64,000 bases of DNA from Gemmatales bacterium. GTDB lineage: Bacteria > Planctomycetota > Planctomycetia > Gemmatales > Gemmataceae. The position numbers were made by a program, and so were the translations under genes. The stretch lies in the NCBI GenBank assembly GCA_026004675.1, contig BPJP01000002.1:62001-126000 (forward strand). The letters run 5' to 3'. Shown piece by piece: positions 28,643 through 37,621 of the stretch (position 1 is its first letter; every line of letters begins with the position of its first letter). Under the pieces are notes generated by a model. It was not told where the DNA came from and did no database searches. It saw only the letters and a list, made by a program, of their open reading frames with translations.

Positions 28643-31570
28643 TCACCCCGCGCGCAGTTCGCAGATCGTCGCTTCAATCGCCTGGATTTGTCCCTGAACT
28701 TCGTTCGCCAGCTCGCGCTGCTGCTGGACGACATCCGCAGGCGCATTCTCGACGAATTTGGGATTATCCAATTTGGCGCGAATGGATTTCAGGTATTTCG
28801 TTTTGTCGGCCAGCTGTTTTTCCAAGCGTTTCAGCTCGGCATCGACATCGATCGAACCGGCCAGGGAAACATAGGCTTCGAAATCGGGATAGATTTGCGA
28901 GGCTGCTTGCTTGGGTTTGGCGATGTCGGCCCCGCATTCGATTTTGCCGACGCCCGCGAGGAGCGTGAGAAACGGTGTCAGTGCGTGGAAGTCGTCGGCC
29001 ACCGGCTGCGAACAACGCACATAGACGTCGAGCGGCTTTTTGGAATCGACGTGATATCGGCCCCGAATATCGCGCACCGCACGAATCAGGTTTTGCATGC
29101 GGGAAATGCGCCGCTCCGTGTCCTCGTCTTCCCAACAAGCGGGAAACTCCGGCCAGGCGGCGATCACCACGCTTTCTGCTGACGGTTCGGGTGCCGGCAA
29201 TCCCCGTTCGAAGGCCACCTCGTTCAGGACCTGCCAGATGGCTTCCGCAACGAACGGCATGATCGGCTGAACCAGCCGCAACGACGCATCCAGAACGCCC
29301 ACCAACACGCGCTGGACAACCGCTCGGCTTGCTTCATCTCGAAGCCTGCCTTTGCTCATCTCCACGTACCAGTCGCAGACATCAGACCAGAAAAAGTCGT
29401 AGATGCGCCGCGCTGTCTCGCTGAATTGGTAATCAGTTAACGCTTCCGTGATCTGCCTGGCCGTGGCCGTCAGTCGGCTGATGATCCACCGATCCTCGAT
29501 CGGCAGTCGGCCCACGTCCAAAGCACCGGGCGAATAGCCTGCGAGGTTCTTGACGATGAACCTGGCCGCGTTCCAGATTTTATTGGCGAAATTGCGGCCC
29601 ATCTCGAACTTTTCCGCCGCCTGTTTGGCGGTCGGCAATTCCGGGTGCGGCTCGTGCCACGGACCCCCCGGACGGAATTCCTTTTGGCATTTCGGATTGG
29701 TGCAGCGAATCCGCTCTTTCGGGCGGTTCGCTTTGCGGTCCATGTGTTCTTCCTTGATCGGCACCAGCGTGTCACAGTGCGGGCAAACGTTGGCCACCGG
29801 CAACCGGTTGTCCTGCGTTTCTGTCGCCAGGTGCACCATGACATAACGCAAAGCATCGGCTCCGTAACGCTCAACGATGTCGAGCGGATCGACGCCGTTG
29901 CCTTTCGTTTTGCTCATCGTTTCGCCGAAACCGTCCAGAATCTTGGTATGCACATAAACGTGAGCGAATGGGACTTCCTTGCAGTTGTAAAGCCCCATGA
30001 TCACCATGCGGGCGACCCACAATGTGATGATGTCTCGGCTGGTGACAAGAACATTGGTGGGATAGTAGTATTGCAACTCCGGTGTCGGCTCAGGCCAGCC
30101 CAAAGTGGAGTGCGGCCACAGCGCCGAACTGAACCATGTATCGAGCACGTCCGGGTCTTGTTCGAGCCGGTATTTTCCTCCCAGCGCGTCGTCAGGCAAA
30201 TCTTGCAAAGCGCAGACGAGCCAGCGGGCGTTTTCCTCGTCAAGCCGCCAGACCACATCGTCGCGGTCGGCAAACGCCTTGTGCAGTTCCGCCTCGGGAC
30301 ACGAAACATACCAAATGGGAATGCGATGTCCCCACCAAAGTTGCCGACTGATGCACCAATCGCGTTTTTCCCCCAACCAATCGAGATAGGTCTTGGCGTA
30401 GCGCTCCGGGAAGAAACGTACCCGTCCGTCCCGAACCGCGTCGATGGCCGATTGCGCCAGGTCGGCCATTTTCACGAACCACTGGTCCGACAGATAGGGT
30501 TCGATCGGCGTTTTGCTGCGGTCCGAATGGGCCAGGTCGATCTCCCGTTCCTCTCTGCCGTCGAAAAGGCCCAGAGCAGCCATGTCATCGGTAACTCTGA
30601 TCCGCGCCTCGGCCAGCGTAAGCCCCTGGTATTTGCCCCCATTTTCGTTGATGGTGCCATCCGGGTTCATGATGTTGATCATCGGCAGCTGATGGCGCAA
30701 GCCGCAGGCATAGTCATTGGGATCATGGGCCGGTGTGACCTTGACGGCACCCGTTCCGAGTTTGGGATCGACGAGAATCGGGTCGGCAATGATCGGTATG
30801 TCGCGGTTGACCAGCGGAATCGTTACCATCTTGCCGATCAAGTGTTTGTAGCGCTCGTCATCGGGGTGGACAGCGACGGCAGTATCGCCGAGCATCGTTT
30901 CGGGCCGAGTGGTCGAAAAGCGGATGTAGGTTCCGGGTTCGCCGCGGACGGGATAGCGAAAGGTCCAAAAGCCGCCCTTGATGGTTTCGTGATAGATTTC
31001 GTCGTCAGCGACAGCAGTCTGCAACTGCGTATCCCAGTTCACGAGACGTTTGCCGCGATAAATCAATCCGTCGCGAAAGAGATTGAAAAAAGTGTGACGT
31101 ACCGCACGGGCACAAATTGGGTCAAGAGTGAAGCGTGTGCGTTGCCAGTCGCAGCTGCAACCGATCTCGCGGAGTTGGCGGAGGATGCGTTGTTCGTATT
31201 GATCTTTCCATTGCCAGATGCGCTTGACGAGTTCTTCGCGACCGAGGTCGTGGCGGGTTTTGCCTTCTTCTTCGCGCAGCCGACGCTCCACGACCGCCTG
31301 CGTGGCGATGCCTGCGTGGTCGGTTCCGGGCATCCACAAGGTGTTGTAGCCTTGCATCCGCCGCCAGCGAATCAAGACATCCTGCAGGGTGTTGTTCAGC
31401 GCATGCCCCATATGCAAAGCGCCGGTCACGTTGGGAGGGGGGATGACGATGGTAAATGGCTGGCGGGAGGGGTCCGGCCGACTGTGAAAATATCCGCGCT
31501 GGTCCCAGAAATCCAAAAACTTCGATTGAGCCTCGCGGGGGTTGTACTGGCTAGATAATTCTGTGGTCAT
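28643..31570 (-). CDS. valS: Valyl-tRNA synthetase with an inserted four-cysteine module
   Basis: 975 residues of class I synthetase. HIGH reads HMGH in PPPNVTGALHMGHALNNT, and KMSKS reads TMSKTKGN at about residues 551-558. The CP1 editing domain lies between, and a C-terminal coiled-coil arm (about 890-975) is present. Between ETQDNRLPV and MGRNFANKIWNAARF, where most ValRS have only a few residues, there are about 55 extra residues. They carry C596-P-H-C599 and C623-x4-C628, a probable zinc ribbon. Charging of tRNA-Val is certain by family; the insert's role is unknown. The gene is preceded on its strand by the isomerase gene with a 189-base gap. Confidence 0.95.
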   Translation of the reverse strand: MTTELSSQYNPREAQSKFLDFWDQRGYFHSRPDPSRQPFTIVIPPPNVTGALHMGHALNNTLQDVLIRWRRMQGYNTLWMPGTDHAGIATQAVVERRLREEEGKTRHDLGREELVKRIWQWKDQYEQRILRQLREIGCSCDWQRTRFTLDPICARAVRHTFFNLFRDGLIYRGKRLVNWDTQLQTAVADDEIYHETIKGGFWTFRYPVRGEPGTYIRFSTTRPETMLGDTAVAVHPDDERYKHLIGKMVTIPLVNRDIPIIADPILVDPKLGTGAVKVTPAHDPNDYACGLRHQLPMINIMNPDGTINENGGKYQGLTLAEARIRVTDDMAALGLFDGREEREIDLAHSDRSKTPIEPYLSDQWFVKMADLAQSAIDAVRDGRVRFFPERYAKTYLDWLGEKRDWCISRQLWWGHRIPIWYVSCPEAELHKAFADRDDVVWRLDEENARWLVCALQDLPDDALGGKYRLEQDPDVLDTWFSSALWPHSTLGWPEPTPELQYYYPTNVLVTSRDIITLWVARMVIMGLYNCKEVPFAHVYVHTKILDGFGETMSKTKGNGVDPLDIVERYGADALRYVMVHLATETQDNRLPVANVCPHCDTLVPIKEEHMDRKANRPKERIRCTNPKCQKEFRPGGPWHEPHPELPTAKQAAEKFEMGRNFANKIWNAARFIVKNLAGYSPGALDVGRLPIEDRWIISRLTATARQITEALTDYQFSETARRIYDFFWSDVCDWYVEMSKGRLRDEASRAVVQRVLVGVLDASLRLVQPIMPFVAEAIWQVLNEVAFERGLPAPEPSAESVVIAAWPEFPACWEDEDTERRISRMQNLIRAVRDIRGRYHVDSKKPLDVYVRCSQPVADDFHALTPFLTLLAGVGKIECGADIAKPKQAASQIYPDFEAYVSLAGSIDVDAELKRLEKQLADKTKYLKSIRAKLDNPKFVENAPADVVQQQRELANEVQGQIQAIEATICELRAG

Positions 31571-31759
31571 TGCATTTCACGCTCGGAAAATGCCAACAAG
31601 ATCCTGTTTCGTTGACACCATCGATCGGATTTGGTTCCGTTGTAGTTCCATTGCCTTGCGCCGTCCAGCCGACTTGTCGCACAGCGTCGAGAGTGTTCGC
31701 GAAAGCATTCTTCGGCTCGCCAGAGCGGCAGGCGTTTCCAAATCAGTCGTTCGCGGCGT

Positions 31760-32581
31760 CTAGGTCGCTTTCGCTTCGCATTCCTTCATATAGCGGATGC
31801 TTTCGCGGGCGATGGTTTCCGGATCGGGCGAGTAATCGAAAACTTCGACGGAAACCCAGCCGTTGTATTTCGCGTCTTTCAGGGCCTGAAAGATAGGTAC
31901 GAAGTCGGTGCTCCCGAAGCCGGGGCCACGCCGGTTGGCGTCGTTGGCATGAAAATGCCCGGTTCGAGCGGCATACCTGCGAATCAATTCGGGCGCAGGC
32001 GCCACATCGGTGGACATGGCTTTGACGTCGAGGTGAAGCACGAAGTTCGGGTGGTCGAGACGATCGAGAAGTTCGATCGCTTCCGAGCAGGTGTTGATGA
32101 AGTCGGCCTCCGGCGGCGACAGAGGTTCGAGGCAAAAGAAGATACCCGCCTTGGCGATACCCGGCGCTGCCCTGCGCAAGGTGTCGAGCGCATAGTCTGC
32201 CGCTTGCTCCCTGGTCGCCCCCGATGGAATGCGCCTTTGGGCCGGCGAACCGAAGACCATCAATTCGCCACCCAGGTCCCGGCAGCAATCGGCCAGGGCT
32301 ACCAGATAATCCGCTGTCCTCTGGCGGACTGTTTCATCCGGCGATGTCAGGTGCAGGCCTTCCGTCTTGGCCAACAGCCAGTGCAAGCCGATGATCTGCA
32401 AGCCGCACTCTTCGGCCTGCCGCCGAATCGTTTTTCGAGTTTCCGGCGACACATCGGTAATCAACGGCGCCAGGGTAAAGGGTGCCAATTCGAGCCCGGT
32501 ATAGCCGAGGTCGGCGACGAGCCGGCAGACCCGGGCATGGTCCCAGCCGTCGAACGTCTCATTGCAAATGGCGTAACGCAT
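31760..32581 (-). CDS. TIM-barrel sugar-phosphate isomerase/epimerase (xylose-isomerase-like)
   Basis: 273 residues of the AP-endonuclease-2/xylose isomerase-like barrel family. Visible metal-ligand segments are FCLEPLSPPEADF (Glu), FVLHLDVKAMSTD (Asp), HFHANDANRRGPG (His, Asp) and VSVEVFDYSPD (Glu). It has no signal peptide, so it acts in the cytoplasm. The family covers many sugar and inositol epimerases; the substrate cannot be assigned. GAGGAGATAGG precedes the ATG. It lies 19 bases after the HtrA-like protease gene on the same strand and is probably co-transcribed. Confidence 0.85.
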   Translation of the reverse strand: MRYAICNETFDGWDHARVCRLVADLGYTGLELAPFTLAPLITDVSPETRKTIRRQAEECGLQIIGLHWLLAKTEGLHLTSPDETVRQRTADYLVALADCCRDLGGELMVFGSPAQRRIPSGATREQAADYALDTLRRAAPGIAKAGIFFCLEPLSPPEADFINTCSEAIELLDRLDHPNFVLHLDVKAMSTDVAPAPELIRRYAARTGHFHANDANRRGPGFGSTDFVPIFQALKDAKYNGWVSVEVFDYSPDPETIARESIRYMKECEAKAT

Positions 32582-32600
32582 CCTATCTCCTCTGCGGTGG

Positions 32601-34127
32601 TCAATTGAACTTGATGGTCCGCAGGCCGCCCGGTTCGTTGTGATCGACGACCGACAGCACAACAGGGCCATCGCCGACAGCACGGTAAAACTCGTCGGGG
32701 TTGGTCACCAGCTTGCCGTTGACTTTGACGATCACAGCGTCTTGCAAGCGGGCACGATCGGCGGGACTGCCTGGTACAACTTCACTAACATAAACCCCGA
32801 CAGGCACTTCAGCCAGACCTGTTCGCTGACACAGGACGCTGGTGTAGTCGACACGCAGGCCGAACACCGGCTTCGGTTTGTTGGCAGCGATGAAGGGGCC
32901 TGGGACGTAGAACTTGTCGAGCGTAACGGTCACGGTCCTAACGATACCGTTGATCGACCGAAGTTTGATGCGGGCTTGATTTCCGGCGAGCTTTGTACCT
33001 ATATGATAAAACAAATCTTCGCTATCGCGTATAGGCACATCGTCGATTGCCAGTATGGTATCACCGTTGCGGATTCCACCCCGTTCGGCTGCCGAATGAC
33101 GCAAGACTTGCACCTGAGTGCTATTTTGCTGGGTCTCGAGCCGAACACCCAGGAAGCCGTAATTGACCTCCTTGCCCTGGGCCAGCACGCCGATGATCCG
33201 TTTGAGGACATCATCGAGCGGAAAAGCATAGCCCCCCGCTGTTTCACTGTTGCTGATCGCAGCCAAGGCGGTGGTCAAGCCGATCATCTCGCCTTTCAGG
33301 TTGATAAGAGCCCCGCCGCTGCAACCGAGATTCAAACGTGGATCGGCCTGAAGCAAAGTACCAAAGTCGTGGATCGTCCATTTCGCCCGATCCTGTTCCC
33401 ACACGGAGACCCCCGGATGGCGTCGACGAACGTTGCTGATCATGCCCCACGACGCACTTGGGCTGCCATCGCGAAAACCGGCAGCAAACGGGTTTGCGAT
33501 CGACAAGACCAGATGCCCTTTCTTTACCTTTCCGCCGTCGCCAAACCGAATCGGTTTGAGTGGTCCGACGCGGCCATCCAGGAGGCGCAGCACGGCAAGG
33601 TCGCTTCGTGGATCAGCGCCGTAGATGTCGGCATAACTGCCGATCTCTCCAGGCAGCCGCACGAATATTTTTCGGGCGCCGCGGACGACATGGTAATTGG
33701 TCAGGATCAAGCCGTTCGCGTCTATGACCACGCCGCTGCCGTATGATTCCGGCACATAGCCAGGCTGAGAAAGATCAAACAACATCGCCAGCGTCACGCG
33801 TTGGATGGGCATGCCGAGTTTTTTCGCCAATTGCCTTCTCAGGGCATCGATCCGTTCTTCGTCTCCCGGCGGAACACGAAGAGAGACGCTCCCGCTGTGG
33901 AATTCACCCAAACGACCGGGATCGCTCGCCGAATAGGTTTGCCCAAACCAACGCTGATACACGTCGCTGCGCGACACTAAAATGCAAGCGATAGAAGGCT
34001 CCACTTTGTCGATGGCCTCTTCGAACGCTTTTTGCAATGCTAAGGCGCTTTCCAGCGCGTCGGCGTTTACCGCTGTCGGCGTCGCCAATAGCGCTATCAC
34101 GATGGCCGTCGTGCTCCGTCTGGTCAT
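32601..34127 (-). CDS. HtrA/DegP-like secreted serine protease with two PDZ-type domains
   Basis: 508 residues with a signal peptide (TAIVIALLATPTAVNA). A trypsin-like domain has His146 in LTNYHVV, Asp176 in PRSDLAVL and Ser270 in LNLGCSGGAL; the Cys before the serine replaces the usual Asn of GNSGG. Two PDZ-type repeats follow: ERGGIRNGDTILAIDDVPI at about 350-370 and PADRARLQDAVIVKVNGKL near the C terminus. A 60-residue insert (SGSVSLRVPPGDEERIDAL) sits before the catalytic His. It is probably a periplasmic quality-control protease. The gene is divergent from purA. Confidence 0.88.
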   Translation of the reverse strand: MTRRSTTAIVIALLATPTAVNADALESALALQKAFEEAIDKVEPSIACILVSRSDVYQRWFGQTYSASDPGRLGEFHSGSVSLRVPPGDEERIDALRRQLAKKLGMPIQRVTLAMLFDLSQPGYVPESYGSGVVIDANGLILTNYHVVRGARKIFVRLPGEIGSYADIYGADPRSDLAVLRLLDGRVGPLKPIRFGDGGKVKKGHLVLSIANPFAAGFRDGSPSASWGMISNVRRRHPGVSVWEQDRAKWTIHDFGTLLQADPRLNLGCSGGALINLKGEMIGLTTALAAISNSETAGGYAFPLDDVLKRIIGVLAQGKEVNYGFLGVRLETQQNSTQVQVLRHSAAERGGIRNGDTILAIDDVPIRDSEDLFYHIGTKLAGNQARIKLRSINGIVRTVTVTLDKFYVPGPFIAANKPKPVFGLRVDYTSVLCQRTGLAEVPVGVYVSEVVPGSPADRARLQDAVIVKVNGKLVTNPDEFYRAVGDGPVVLSVVDHNEPGGLRTIKFN

Positions 34128-34557
34128 CTTGCGGCCCTCTGTCGGTTGTCAGCGTTTCGTGGCCTGTGGGCTATCGATACTGCTCGCTGCCCCTTCCTCA
34201 CAAGATAACAGCCTGCGCGAAATTGAAAACCGCCGAATCGGAAAATCAACCAGCTCGCCGTAGGATTCGTCGAATTCAGCCATCGCATCAGGCGAGGTGT
34301 CGAGCGAAGGGGAGGCTCGATGGGCCGGGACGTTCAAGCTCCTGGTGCTGGCCAGAGGGATGCAGCGATGAACAGTTTGCCAGTTCCCCTTGACTCTCCC
34401 AGCTTCGCCAGCTAGATTTGGACAACGGCAATAGAAAGTGGTGACAGCCCGAGGACCTTGGTGGTCGCGGGCGTTTTTTTCTGATGCCGGGATACACTCT
34501 TGATTGGTCCAGCCTATCGACCGCTCCATTCTCGGCTTCTTCGGGGCAGGGGTTAAT
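34128..34557. other. 430-base gap between the divergent htrA-like and purA genes
   Basis: No convincing protein gene. The notable content is a terminator-like hairpin with a seven-T run at 34447-34480, inside what should be the purA leader. No purine riboswitch signature was recognised. Confidence 0.5.
34447..34480 (+). terminator. Terminator-like hairpin inside the purA leader, candidate attenuator
   Basis: Arms GCCCGAGGACC and GGTCGCGGGC can pair (GCCCG/CGGGC outer, GACC/GGTC inner, with a small bulge), loop TTGGT. TTTTTTT follows at 34474-34480. There is no plus-strand gene upstream for it to terminate, and purA starts 78 bases downstream, so premature termination of the purA transcript is plausible. 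Confidence 0.5.
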
Positions 34558-35850
34558 ATGACTGCTTCCTGTGTCGTCGGCTTGCAATGGGGCGACGAAG
34601 CCAAGGGCAAAATCGTTGATTTGCTGGCCGATCGTCATGATTTCGTGATTCGCTATAACGGGGGCGCCAACGCTGGCCACACCGTGGTAGCCAACGGCCG
34701 TACCTACAAACTATCGCTTTTGCCCACGGGCGTCCTGAAACCCCATCTAATGTCCGTCATCGGCAATGGCGTCGTCGTCTATCCGCCCCGATTCTTGGAA
34801 GAAATCGACAACCTCAAAGCGCAGGGCACCGAAGTGGGCGACAACCTCGCACTCAGCGACCACGCCCACGTCATCTTCCCTTACCATCTGGAAGAAGAAC
34901 GCCTCAACGAAACTGGCAGCGGCCAGACCATCGGTACGACAGGACGCGGGATCGGTCCCTGCTACCAAGACAAGGTTGGCCGAGTCACCGCGATTCGCGT
35001 TGGCGATCTGTTGCACGCCGACTATCTGCGCCAAAAATTGCACGCCATCGTTCCTCGTAAAAACCGCATGCTTGCCTCGTTTGGCAATGGCCTGAAGACG
35101 TTCGACGCCGACCAGATCACGGAAGAATACCTCGGTTACGCCGAGCGGATGCGGCCCTATGTCAAGGACACCATCCGAATTCTGCACGACGCTCTGCGCG
35201 AGAAGAAACGGCTCCTTTTCGAAGCCGCCCAAGGTTCGCTTTTGGACGTCGATCACGGCACCTATCCGTATGTGACGAGTTCCAACAGTTGCCCGGCAGG
35301 CATCTGGAGCGGTTCTGGCGTGCCGGCGCGGAACCTCGAACAAGTGATCGGTGTCGTCAAAGCGTACACGACTCGGGTTGGCCGAGGGCCTTTCCCCACC
35401 GAATTGAACGACGGTCCGGATGGGGTCGGCGAAAAAATTCGTAAAGCGGGCAACGAATACGGAACGGTGACCGGGAGACCTCGTCGCTGTGGTTGGTTTG
35501 ATGCCGTTGCCGTCCGCTTTACGGCGGCACTCGCTGGTGCCGACCAATTGGCCGTCATGCTGCTCGACGTCCTCAGTGTTGCCGACGAAATCAAGATTTG
35601 CGTCGCTTATGACTTCGAAGGGGAACGGCTGGAACGTTTCCCGAGCGATCCTTTCGTGCTCGAACGGTGCCGACCCGTCTACGAATCGATGCCAGGTTGG
35701 CGCTCGGAGATCGGCTCGGCGCGGAAATTGACCGATCTCCCCCTCGCAACGCGGCGCTATATCGACCGCTTGAGCGAGTTGATCGAAAAGCCGATCGGCA
35801 TCGTTTCGGTCGGGCCTGACCGCGAGCAAACAATCTTCGTGGAGCAATGA
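34558..35850 (+). CDS. purA: Adenylosuccinate synthetase
   Basis: 430 residues, normal length. It joins IMP and aspartate with GTP on the way to AMP. The N-terminal catalytic loop reads GLQWGDEAKGKIVDLL, where most bacteria have GDEGKGK; the catalytic Asp and Lys are kept. NAGHTVV carries the second catalytic His, and the IMP-loop segment TTGRGIGPCYQDKVGR is present. ATG 34558 is the family start. It heads a same-strand row with uppS, cdsA, phoH and pgpH, with gaps of 90, 52, 24 and 9 bases. Confidence 0.96.
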   Translation: MTASCVVGLQWGDEAKGKIVDLLADRHDFVIRYNGGANAGHTVVANGRTYKLSLLPTGVLKPHLMSVIGNGVVVYPPRFLEEIDNLKAQGTEVGDNLALSDHAHVIFPYHLEEERLNETGSGQTIGTTGRGIGPCYQDKVGRVTAIRVGDLLHADYLRQKLHAIVPRKNRMLASFGNGLKTFDADQITEEYLGYAERMRPYVKDTIRILHDALREKKRLLFEAAQGSLLDVDHGTYPYVTSSNSCPAGIWSGSGVPARNLEQVIGVVKAYTTRVGRGPFPTELNDGPDGVGEKIRKAGNEYGTVTGRPRRCGWFDAVAVRFTAALAGADQLAVMLLDVLSVADEIKICVAYDFEGERLERFPSDPFVLERCRPVYESMPGWRSEIGSARKLTDLPLATRRYIDRLSELIEKPIGIVSVGPDREQTIFVEQ

Positions 35851-35940
35851 GCACGAGAGAGGACTAAGCCCCAATTCGTTGCGAACGAAAGCCCAACCGC
35901 TATCTGACTTGGCAAAGGATTGTTTTTAAGAGGAATCATT

Positions 35941-36702
35941 TTGGCAGCGACTACGACATCAGCACAGGACCATGCCGTTTCGGTCGGACTCGATCCGCAG
36001 CGATTGCCCCGACACGTCGCAATCATCATGGATGGCAACGGTCGCTGGGCGAAACGACAGGGATATCCGCGAGTCGAGGGACACCGCCGCGGCGTCAAGA
36101 GTGTTCGAACGACGGTCGAAGAGTGTTGCCGACTAGGGATCGAGCAATTGACGCTTTATTGCCTGAGCGTCGAAAACTGGAAGCGGCCCCAGTCGGAGCT
36201 TAATTTTTTGATGACCCTTTTGCGCCGCTACCTCCGCGAAGAGCGCGCCGAGATCATGGAGCAAAACATTCGTTTCACGGTGATCGGCCGCCGGCAGGGA
36301 TTGTCCGCCGAGGTGCTCGAAGAGATCGACGAGAATATTCGCGTCAGTGCCCGGAACAGCGGAATGGTGCTGTGTCTTGCCATCAACTACGGAGGTCGCG
36401 CGGAAATCGTCGATGCCGTTCGCCGAATTGCCAGGCAAGTCGAAGAGGGCCGGCTCTCATCCGAAGAGATCGACGAAGATTTAGTCGCACGGTCGCTCTA
36501 TACCGCCGGGATGCCGGACCCTGATTTATTGATTCGCACCGCGGCGGAAATGCGCGTCAGCAATTACCTTCTGTGGCAAATCTCTTATGCCGAGCTGTGG
36601 GTCACCGACAAATGCTGGCCGGAATTCGACGCAACAACATTGCACCAGGCGTTTCGTGATTTCGCTCGGCGTGAAAGGCGTTTTGGAGGATTGTCATCCT
36701 GA
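35941..36702 (+). CDS. uppS: Isoprenyl transferase (undecaprenyl diphosphate synthase)
   Basis: 253 residues of the cis-prenyltransferase family, making the C55 lipid carrier for cell-wall and polysaccharide synthesis. Signatures: IIMDGNGRWAKRQG with the catalytic Asp, GHRRGVKSV, LYCLSVENWKRP, and near the end RTAAEMRVSNYLLWQISYAEL, where the common RTSGEQR reads RTAAEMR. I chose TTG 35941 because AAGAGG lies 8 bases before it; an upstream TTG at 35920 has no such site. cdsA follows directly, the classical uppS-cdsA pair. Confidence 0.93.
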   Translation: MAATTTSAQDHAVSVGLDPQRLPRHVAIIMDGNGRWAKRQGYPRVEGHRRGVKSVRTTVEECCRLGIEQLTLYCLSVENWKRPQSELNFLMTLLRRYLREERAEIMEQNIRFTVIGRRQGLSAEVLEEIDENIRVSARNSGMVLCLAINYGGRAEIVDAVRRIARQVEEGRLSSEEIDEDLVARSLYTAGMPDPDLLIRTAAEMRVSNYLLWQISYAELWVTDKCWPEFDATTLHQAFRDFARRERRFGGLSS

Positions 36703-36754
36703 TTCGTACCCGAGCCAGTCGCTTTGCGCCCGCGAGGCGGTATCGGAAAAACGA

Positions 36755-37597
36755 ATGCTAAGCACTCGGCTATGGATAGGGACCCTGCTGGTTCTCTTGA
36801 CACTCGGCGTGGTTGTCGCTGACAACTGGCTGTCGCGTTGGCAACCGTTTTTGTTCGTCCTCGTGTTGGGGCTGGCCCTTGTTTCGGTTCAGGAGTTGCT
36901 GGCATTGTTTGGCGACGAGCGACCGCCGCCGTGGCTATGTTTCGCCGCCGTGACTTCGTTGATCGTTACGAATTGGCTGGCACGCTGGCTGGCGACGCTG
37001 AATGTTTGGCAATGCCTGTCGGCAGTTTTCGCCGCGATTGTCGTCGCTGCTTTCCTGGTGGAAATGGCCCGCTTCGTGGAACCTGGAGCAAGCGTCAATC
37101 GCATCGCGCGAACAGTATGGTTGGCATCCTATGTCGGATTATTGCCCTGCTTTCTGATCCAGACGCGCTGGCTGCAAGGCGACTCGCCGTATTTCGGAAC
37201 CTGGGCGCTGACCCTCGCAGTCTTCGTCCCCAAAGGATGCGATATCGGGGCCTATTTCACGGGAAGATTGATCGGCCGGCATCTCATGGCCCCAGTGTTA
37301 AGCCCGAAGAAAACATGGGAAGGCGCCGCCGGAGGAATCATCGCCGCCATCGCCTTGACCTGGGCTATCGACTTTTTCGCCGGCATCTTTCCGAACCCGC
37401 TGGCGAGGATGGCGTTCGGGATGAGCGTCGGGCTGGCCGGCATGTTGGGAGATCTGGCAGAATCGCTGATTAAACGTGACTGCCGGAGCAAGGACGCCTC
37501 CCATGTCGTGCCCGGCTTTGGCGGCGTACTCGATGTAGTCGATGCGATTCTCTTCGCCTCTCCCGTGGCCTATATTTGGTTTAGTTGTCTGACGTAG
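36755..37597 (+). CDS. cdsA: Phosphatidate cytidylyltransferase
   Basis: 280 residues, about seven or eight hydrophobic segments, acting in the cytoplasmic membrane to make CDP-diacylglycerol. The family signature lies at the C terminus: SLIKRDCRSKDASHVVPGFGG followed by LDVVDAILFASPVAY. An earlier loop GAYFTGRLIGRHLMAPVLSP with KKTWEGAAGG is also typical. The ATG is 52 bases after uppS. The open frame extends upstream into uppS but only the part from ATG 36755 is family-like. Confidence 0.93.
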   Translation: MLSTRLWIGTLLVLLTLGVVVADNWLSRWQPFLFVLVLGLALVSVQELLALFGDERPPPWLCFAAVTSLIVTNWLARWLATLNVWQCLSAVFAAIVVAAFLVEMARFVEPGASVNRIARTVWLASYVGLLPCFLIQTRWLQGDSPYFGTWALTLAVFVPKGCDIGAYFTGRLIGRHLMAPVLSPKKTWEGAAGGIIAAIALTWAIDFFAGIFPNPLARMAFGMSVGLAGMLGDLAESLIKRDCRSKDASHVVPGFGGVLDVVDAILFASPVAYIWFSCLT

Positions 37598-37621
37598 ACG
37601 TTCGAACGGCACAAGACACAG

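Noticed and set aside
29645..31558. 637-residue plus-strand open frame opposite valS
   Set aside because: Antisense shadow of valS, with no ribosome site and no recognisable motif.
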